NCBI GenBank assembly: GCA_033239005.1
Contig: BSQZ01000004.1
Span: 17,292,507 to 17,356,506 of the forward strand
Length of the DNA: 64,000 nt
From: Lamellibrachia satsuma
Lineage: Eukaryota > Annelida > Polychaeta > Sabellida > Siboglinidae
Direction of reading: 5' to 3'
Shown: positions 13,301 to 22,300 of the stretch, piece by piece
How positions within the stretch are numbered: position 1 is the stretch's first letter
Layout of the letters: each line of letters opens with the position of its first letter
Notes under the pieces: model-generated
Databases searched by the model: none
What the model was told of the DNA's origin: nothing
The model's input: the letters and a program-made list of their open reading frames with translations, nothing else
Made by a program: the position numbers and the translations under genes

Positions 13301-16300
13301 CTCTGTTTCTGATGTGCCTGAATGGACCCTGGGCCTGAATGTCAACACAACCACGAACATCAACAGCATGAACTAGATCAGCGTCAAATCGTTTATACAG
13401 TAATAGTTATGCCACAAAGGCAATGTTTGGATAAAACGCAAGTGAAGATATGAAATATCAGAATTAAACTTACACTGCGTGCCATTCTCGCTGGCACCAC
13501 GGACGGTGATGGTCGAAGTCGAAGAAGACGAAGTTGTCGCCGCAGGTTCATTGGCGAATTCAACCCTCGATGCCTTCGCATCACACGCTAACTGCAACGA
13601 TGCAAACTTTCGCTGCCTCCCAGTACCGTAACCGCCCACTCGCTTTCGACCAAACGGCATAATGTCGTTTTACAAAGCGATATAAATGAACGAAACTCAT
13701 GGGATAAAAAAGTCGATCGAATCGAACGTAGCTGGTATTTCAAGCTGACGTCAGAGGATGGAAATTAGTATTACAACCAATTAGAGCGCTTGATTTGAGG
13801 GAATCCGACATCACGTGGTGATGTCCGGCGAATCGTCGTGGCATTCCCCATTCCTTTGTCACCGAGATGGTTCAGAGGCGGTCATTTATAGTCGGAATTA
13901 CTCGGATACCTCCGGGCACATTTTAAAACTGTTTGTACCATCATACAGAGCGAAAATGGGGCTTTCCCGTGATATGCGCCATGTTGGAATGGCAGCGTTT
14001 TCCGGCATGCAATGGCTCGCGGAAAATCACCTAATGTCCCATTAGTCTCGGTTCATTTGACATAAACAAAGACTTAGCAATGATAGGCATCATACAAAAG
14101 ACACGTTTTATGACAGAAACGTGTTTATTTCGACAGTGCAACTTACATGAATGGCAAGTTGAATAATATTTATACACGGAAATAGCAACAACTCGAAATT
14201 CATTTTATTGTCAAAAATCCGTCAAATCCGACCCGAGTCTCCCGTTAAAGCCAGGAGGGATGGCTGACCCCCCCAATACTTAATGGTAACATTTCTACCC
14301 ATAAAATGGTGCACATTTTGAGTGTTTTGTTTTTACCCCCCTCTCCCCCAGTCAGCAGTGGAGAAAAACGGAAAAAATCCGGATCACATAGCATGCACGC
14401 ACACACGCACGAACGCACGCACGCACGCAGTTTCACATTGACAGCTGTTTGTATGTTTTCAGGTTGCAATGAGAGTTCTGAACAGTGGCAGATTCACCAT
14501 GGGCAGTGCAGGAGCTGGCATCCTCAAGAGGTTGTTGGGTAAGTCTATCTGGTGATGTAATATAAAAGCTTGAATATAGCCAAAACATGATGTTATTGTA
14601 GTTATTATTTTATGATTGCATGTATGTATGCACCTATGAACGGGCTGGTACCAGATATTGGCTCTTTATAAATTAATAATACCAGGTAATAATGACATGA
14701 TATACAGATTGGCACCAGTGTAAAAATTCTCATTTGAAGATTTTTGCGAAAAGACATTGCTATTCTTCTGTTATAACATAACAGGCTGTAATTAGCAGCA
14801 CTGAATACTAAGGACACATACCTTATTTTGCCAGTAATTGTTTTATTTGTGTGATTTTCCTGTAGACCTGTCAGCCAAGCATGCAATCCACCGGGAACAG
14901 TTTGGTCAGAACCTGAAAGATTTTGGCATGGTCCAGGTAAGACTAATGCACTGATGTTCTTAATGTGCCATAGCTTGTAGAACTGGCGTGATTAAAAAAT
15001 ATAATCAGCAGATTAAAAATAGAATCTATCCATATCTGACAGAGATAGGTCACTGGTGGATTACTAAAATGTCTCGATAAACTAGTAGCTTCCTTGTTCG
15101 TGCCATCTGGAACATTTTGGTTTAGTTAATGGCTGTCTTGTTAAATAGTGTCTTGTAAATCTTGTTAAATAGTGTCTTGTAAATCTTATTAAAATTAGGT
15201 ACATTGATGTTCGCTTTTAAAGGTTCTTGGTTCCTTTTGGATGTAGGCAAATGTTAAAGGTTCTTGGTTCCTTTTGGATGTTCGCTTTTAAAGGTTCTTG
15301 GTTCCTTTTGGATGTAGGCGAATGTGGTTTGCCTTATGTACCAACGTGACGAACTTGACACGGGCCGCAACTAAGTATTTCAGTCTTCACTCAGTTCACT
15401 CATCTCTCCTGGCATTGATTGCAAACCAGAAATTCAGTAGCAATATTCACTGTATAGCCAGCATTTTTTTAAGTAAAAAAATTGCATTTCAACCCCCAAA
15501 ATGGCATGTCTGAAAGAAGTATGTTTTGTGTACAGGAGAAGTTTGCCCATATAGCTCTACAGACTTATGCCATGGAGAGTATGAGATATAGAAGTATGTT
15601 CTGTCTGCAAGAGAAGTTTGCCCGTGTAGCTCTACAGACTTATGCCATGGAGAGTATGAGATATAGAAGTATGTTCTGTCTGCAGGAGAAGTTTGCCCGT
15701 GTAGCTCTACAGACCTATGCCATGGAGAGCATGACTTACATGACAGCTGCCACAATGGATCGCTACGAGGAGCCAGATGTGTCAGTTGAATCAGCCATTG
15801 TCAAGGTATAGACCATGATTTTCCTCATCTGGACTGGCTGTTGTATAAAACATCTTTGGCATCCTTTTGTCTCACAACACAGTGGTTAGCGTTGTGGTGG
15901 TCAACTCTGTGTTGTGTATCACCTGGTGTGACTCAATGTCTCCACTCTGACATGGCAGTCTCTGTCGCACTGCAGTGAAGGCAGTGGGCTGAGAAGGTGC
16001 AGGAATTGGAGACCTCTTTTCTCTGGCCCCTCTTCTCAGCCAGTTGTGTGGTTCATTTCTATTATCCTCTTCTGCAGGGAAAAGAAATGAACCACACAAC
16101 TGGCTGCAAAGCGGGACTGCAGAAAACATAGTCACAATGTTATTCCAGTTTGTAGAAACTCAAACTGTCAACAGAGCCAAAACTGTGCAACAAAAACTAA
16201 GTAAGTTAACATGTTATTTTGAGCAACTCTACCAGGAATGTACACGGAAGAGAACACAAAGCTGGCAGGGTGAAATGTGTTACATCCTTGCATTGTTTAT

Positions 16301-19300
16301 AATTTTTACAGTTGATACATTTGAATGTAATTACGGCATCTTTGTGTGTGTCATTCGCGATCACAAGACATTCCAGGTCACCCGATATAGCGGTAGAACT
16401 CCTGTGTTTTGGTACAAACAACCTCCCGATTTTTAAATAAAAAGCTCCCATTTTCGTTTAATTTTATTTTGTGAATTTTTCATTTCATTTTCATGTCTGG
16501 CTTTATTAAGGTTAAGATTGAATGATATAATTTAGGGAATTATGGATGTACATGTAAAGAGACTGATTAAAGCCAAAAACCTGACAATCACTGCACTTAC
16601 AAATGTTCAGGAGGTGGTACCATTAATAAAAAAAAATTATTTTTAAAGCATTCCCATGTGGGCAGAGATTTGTATTTGCTTTTACCAATTTTAAAAACTC
16701 CACTCCACAAAAATAAAACATTCGCCTGTACACAGTATTGCAAGCATCAAACAACACAATACTGCAGAGTAAATATCGGGGTTTTAGTGTCGGCCAAGTT
16801 TACAGTCAGACGAGTGTTGGTTGTACACGTAGCTATGTGTTTCAGGTGTTTAGCTCTGAGAACACTTGGCAGGGCATCAGCGAGTGCCTGCAGGTTCTGG
16901 GGGGGCGTGGCTACATGAAGGACTGCCCCATCGAGCGGTATCTACGGGACAGTCGCATCATGATGATATCTGAGGTGGGTACGACCCTGGGTTCAGATGG
17001 GTAACATTTGGGTTGGGTAGCTTTCTTCCTTGGGTGGGATGGCAAACTATGCTGGGGTGGATAAAACATATACTAGACAAGTTCAGTTTTTCATGAAATT
17101 AGTCTTAAATGAGAGAAACAAAAAAATCGAACAGAGGAGTGACCCATAATTAAAAAACACCAAATTTAGAATTCAGAACATTACCAACAACTACTGAAAT
17201 AACAGTGAAACTGGCCATGTTTTGTGACGTTCTTGTTTTGTGTGTGACAACGTTTTATTGCTTCACTCATTTCAGGCGAGAACCTCAGATTACTCCAATA
17301 GTAATAAGACGTTGTTGCTTATTGGTTGTTTCAGGGCACCAATGAGGTCCTGCGTCTCTTCATTGCCATCAACTGCCTACAGTTTGCTGGCACAGAGATC
17401 AGAGAGATGGTTAAGTGAGTATGCACTAAGGGACCAGCAGGGGACATGTCAAAAGCAAGCCAAAATGCACATTTCTTGCCTAGGTTAAATGTACAAAGGC
17501 TGATCAATTTTATCGTAAAATCATGTTATACAACATCTTGACCACCCAAATGTATTAATAAACCACATTAAATATATATACTTTGACCGTTATGGGTTTA
17601 ATTTGAATGTTTCATGGCAAATTTTACGGGTGTTAATGATTATGCCCAGAAACACGGCTCGAAAATACTCTAACTCTAACGTAGAGTTATGAGCTCAAAT
17701 GGAAGAAGAAAACACATTTGGGCAGTAACGATGTTGGAATAGATATAGTTTATACTTTATAACATGATTTTACATTAAAAACTTAAACAGCTTGGTGAAA
17801 TGATGACTTAATTTACTACTGTGTTACTACAACTCATTATAACTTATAAATTTAGCAATAATATCAGATTTTCATATATTGTATAATACGACACAAAGTT
17901 CAAGATTTCAGTACTTTGCAACATATTAAGCATTAAGAATATTATGTATCAATACTAAATATGACAAATGTAAATGTAAAAAAATAACAAAATAATGTTA
18001 ACAGATTTAACTAAATTTATGTTGATAAGATTGCAGAAAACATATCAATAGTTTAGCAATTACGTGGAATATTTGCCAGTTATTCACTTTATGCCGTATT
18101 TATAGTGACATGTATAAAGGGTACATATAGCTAGTTGGTCACATTCATATAACTTGTGACGATCAACAACATTGAAATGAAGTGTGACATTGGTGTGTGT
18201 TAAATGCCATAGGAAAATGAAAGACCCGTTCAACAATGTCGGCTTTCTCTTCAAGAAGACCATGGAACGTAGAAGGATGTTGAGGAAGAAACCACACTTT
18301 GTCCATAAGTTGTACGACCACGTCCATCCAGAATTTGGGGCGAGTATATCATAGATATGAATGAATTTGATATATTAAGACAAAGTTAGCAACAAGACTC
18401 TCTGGGAAAAGATGAAACAGTTTCCAGTGGAAAAAGAAATAAAAAAAATGGAAGTAGATTAGTCATACATTAAGAATACCCCCATCCAGTATCATCAAAC
18501 AAGCACTAACATAGAACCTCCATCCAGTATCATCATTCAAGCACTAACATGGAACCTCCATCCAGTATCATCAGACAAGCACTAACATGGAACCTCCATC
18601 CAGTATCATCAGACAAGCACTAACATGGAACCTGCATCCAGTATCATCAGACAAGCACTAACATGGAACCTGCATCCAGTATCATCAGACAAGCACTAAC
18701 ATGGAACCTCCATCCAGTATCATCAGACAAGCACTAACATGGAACCTCCATCCAGTATCATCAGACAAGCACTAAAATGGAACCTCCAGGAGAAGAAGAA
18801 AAGAGAACTGTCCAAAAACACCTGGCGGTGGGACATAGAAAGCAAACTGAAAAAGATGGGCTACACTTGGAATGAAATAACAATATTAGCACAGAACAGG
18901 AATCGGTGAAGAGCTCATGTGGATGACCCTTGCTCCCAGCGAACAAACAGGCCTAAGCATGTAAGACTGTGGGATGGTGTGAGTCACCATACTACAGTCA
19001 GGGTTCTGATTGTGGGATGGTGTGAGTCACCATACTACAGTCAGGGTTCTGATTGTGGCATGGTGTGAGTCACAGTCAGATCGGTGAAATTCGTGTTGTA
19101 ATGTTCAAAATTGGCAATTGCTAATTTGCATTAATTCAAATCGGTAGATGGAGGCACCTGAAATAACGTTATACTTTCCTATATTTCCTATCAATTTTAG
19201 ACTAAAATAGACGGGCACACTGCACCACCTTTATTATGTTGGAAGAAGTTTTGACTGACTCGAACAGTGGTGACTTTTGCTTACATTGTTCTTGTTTCTT

Positions 19301-22300
19301 CAGTTTGCAGCAGAAGAGATGGAGAAGCATCTGGGTAGCTTCCAGGTGATTGTGGAGAAGTTTCTCTCTATGTGTACAGAGGTGAGTTGACTCACAGTCT
19401 CTGGGATCAAACCCATGGGTGAAATTTGGGTACACCTTGTCAACTCTCCTGGCACCTGGCATATTATAGGAATTAGAAGTATATGTCAGGTGAAAATCTC
19501 TGTCTCTAACCCATCAATGTGGCAGTTCGAAGTTGCTATGTTTGGCAACAAACCAAGATTTAACAAGATTTGCCATCCAAGCCAAAGGCCCAGATGGCAA
19601 GTGGACAAGGAAAACGAAAGTAGATCACGTGTGCGTACGAGCTTGTAGGGCAGAGAAACATCAACAAATAGTGTGTTGTTGTACGACTCTTCACTCACTT
19701 GTCGGAGTTGGTAGATTGGATGAAGCGTTTATAATATAAGTATCTTAATTAATTCATTTTTTTTCCATTTGAAAATGAGTGACAACAGTCACACCCCTCT
19801 GTGTGTAGGACGTGTGTGTGTCATACATGTTAAGTTTCAGAAATGCCAATCCAGGAGATTTATACGTAAATCAGAGGGTCTAAAAAAACTGGGATTTATA
19901 TGTAAATTGGAGGGTCTCAGACAATCGGGGATTTATACATAAAACGGGTAGTCTCGGAAAATCCAGGACTTGTATGTAAATCAGAGGGTCTACTCTAAGA
20001 AAATAAAATATTACAAAAAGAATACTTTCCATGACAGTAACAACCATGTTTTATTATCACCAATCACCAACAGTTCATATATGATACAAAAGCACATTAT
20101 ATATATATATATATATTCACAAATAACTCATCAGCTCTAGACATCTGCCTCTGGCACAAGAATAACGCCCATGTCGATCTCATATAGTGCATGCAGGGTG
20201 ACTTTACCATGCATGACAGGCACATGCCTATAATTTATGAAAACCCTCACACATATATCATAAGACCACCAGAAAAGAATAACGTCCATGTTGATCTCAC
20301 AGAGCATACACAACAGGCACAAGCCTACACATTTACTGATGATCCTTCACATAATCCCATATCGCAACCTTGGCCGACTTGAGAAGATCTCTCAACACAT
20401 CGAGAACACACGCTCGCTGTCGGTGTTGCTGTGAGCGATGATGTGGCTTTCTGCAACGTAGAGTGACTGGCCGAACTTGCATGGCGAACAAGGTCGCTTT
20501 TGCCATCGTGCGCTACGTTTATGTGCGTATTGCAGACTCTACAGTATGCAAACGTCGGTCCCTTGTCACTGTGGCATATAAACTGCAAGTCAGTCCCCCA
20601 TTCCGGCTTGTATTTTGCAGCGTATTTCTTCATCTTCGCTGAACTAGTGCATGGCGAATCAGACCTACACTTCGCCATACTATTGTTTCCGTCCAACAAA
20701 CATCGAATCAGACGCTTTATAACACTTGGTGCACAGAACACGTGGTAAAAAACAGCTAATCAAAAGCGGTATAAGGCACGTTTGCCAAGACCGAGTGCAA
20801 GAAATACGTCGTGATTACGTTAAAAAAAACGGCCAATCAGAACCGGTATAGACCAGATTGACCGGTATTGACAACTTTCTGTTGACCCAAAAAAACATAC
20901 TCGGGTCAGCCGGAAATAAAACCCAATTAGGCCATGCCGAGTTCGGAAAATAACAGAAAAAAAAATTGTTTTGGTTTCACTGAAAATCCAGGAGATTGGT
21001 TCTCCTTTCCAGGAGATCGGGAGATTTGGTGGAATTCCAGGAGTCTCCTGGCGAATGCAGGAGTATGTGTGGGTGCTTGTGACTGTTTGTGTGAGTGTAT
21101 ATGATTTATATATATATATGTGTGTGTATGTATATATTATATTATTATACAGGCTAGAAATAACTCTGTACCCACCCAAGCTCCTTGGCTGAAAAATCTG
21201 ATATTCTTGGCTGAAATATGTGATCATTGCATTACTGCATCATTTTTATTGTTAATATCCATTTCCCGATCCATTTCCCAATTTCTCATTCACAAGCAGT
21301 ATGCAATCAAATTTCACAGTACTTTGGACCAGTGAATTGTACATCTAATCGCTCAACATGAGGACATTCTGGTGCAAATTTAATATGACAATCGAATTAG
21401 ACTGTAAAAATGAGCACCAACAGTAGCAAAGCTCTGTGTGTAGGACATGTGGCGAGCACTGCTATGTGTGTAGGACATGTGGCGAGCACTGCTCTGTGTG
21501 TAGGACGTGTGGCGAGCACTGCTGTGTGTAGGACGTGTGGCGAGCACTGCTGTGTGTAGGACGTGTGGCGAGCACTGCTCTGTGTGTAGGACGTGTGGCG
21601 AGCACTGCTATGTGTGTAGGACGTGTGGCGAGCACTGCTCTGTGTGTAGGACGTGTGGCGAGCACTGCTATGTGTGTAGGACGTGTGGTGAGCACTGCTA
21701 TGTGTGTAGGACGTGTGGCGAGCACTGCTCTGTGTGTAGGACGTGTGGCGAGCACTGCTCTGGGTATTTTTTAAATTAATAGTATTTTAATGCTACTTAA
21801 GTAAGACCCACCTACCCTACTTAGAATTTTTTGTCAAATACATATTCAGTGTCATTTTAATGTATTACAAATGACAGTTCTGCTATCAACAAGGTTAAGT
21901 GATGAAGCCATGTGATATTTCAGGGCATCGCAAATGAACAGATGGCCTTGCGTCGGTTGGCTGACATCACCATCGACTTCTACGCATGCACATGTGTCTT
22001 AGCACGTGCATCCCGCTCCTTGTGTATAGGACTGAAGAACGCAGACCATGAGGTAAGACCCACCTACCCCTGCCCCCCGAACACCTGACCCAGATAAAAC
22101 TTTGTCCATGGGTGTTGGCAATTCTCGTCAGCTGTTCATGAATGTTCTAAATGGCAAGGTTGATATTCATAAACACATCAGAGTAAAACTATGCTAAAAG
22201 AATTGTGATTCATTAAGAAACATTTCGGCAGTCACAATGTTTTAATATATTTTAATAAGAACTTCTGAAGCTCCTAAATCCTCAGGGACAGACACACAGC

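Noticed and set aside
13815..14045. 76-codon plus-strand frame ATG at 13815
   Set aside because: No recognisable motif; lies upstream of the Mutator-like remnant's start and is probably part of its terminal non-coding DNA.
15489..15755. Minus-strand open frame with repeated [13 protein letters not shown]
   Set aside because: Antisense shadow of the exon 11 triplication.
18483..18786. CRISPR-like regular repeats
   Set aside because: No unique spacers; the whole 38-bp unit is repeated, and the context is a eukaryotic intron.
21462..21779. Repeated [14 protein letters not shown] frames that look Cys-rich
   Set aside because: Translation of a 28/30-bp minisatellite; Cys pattern is periodic because the DNA is.
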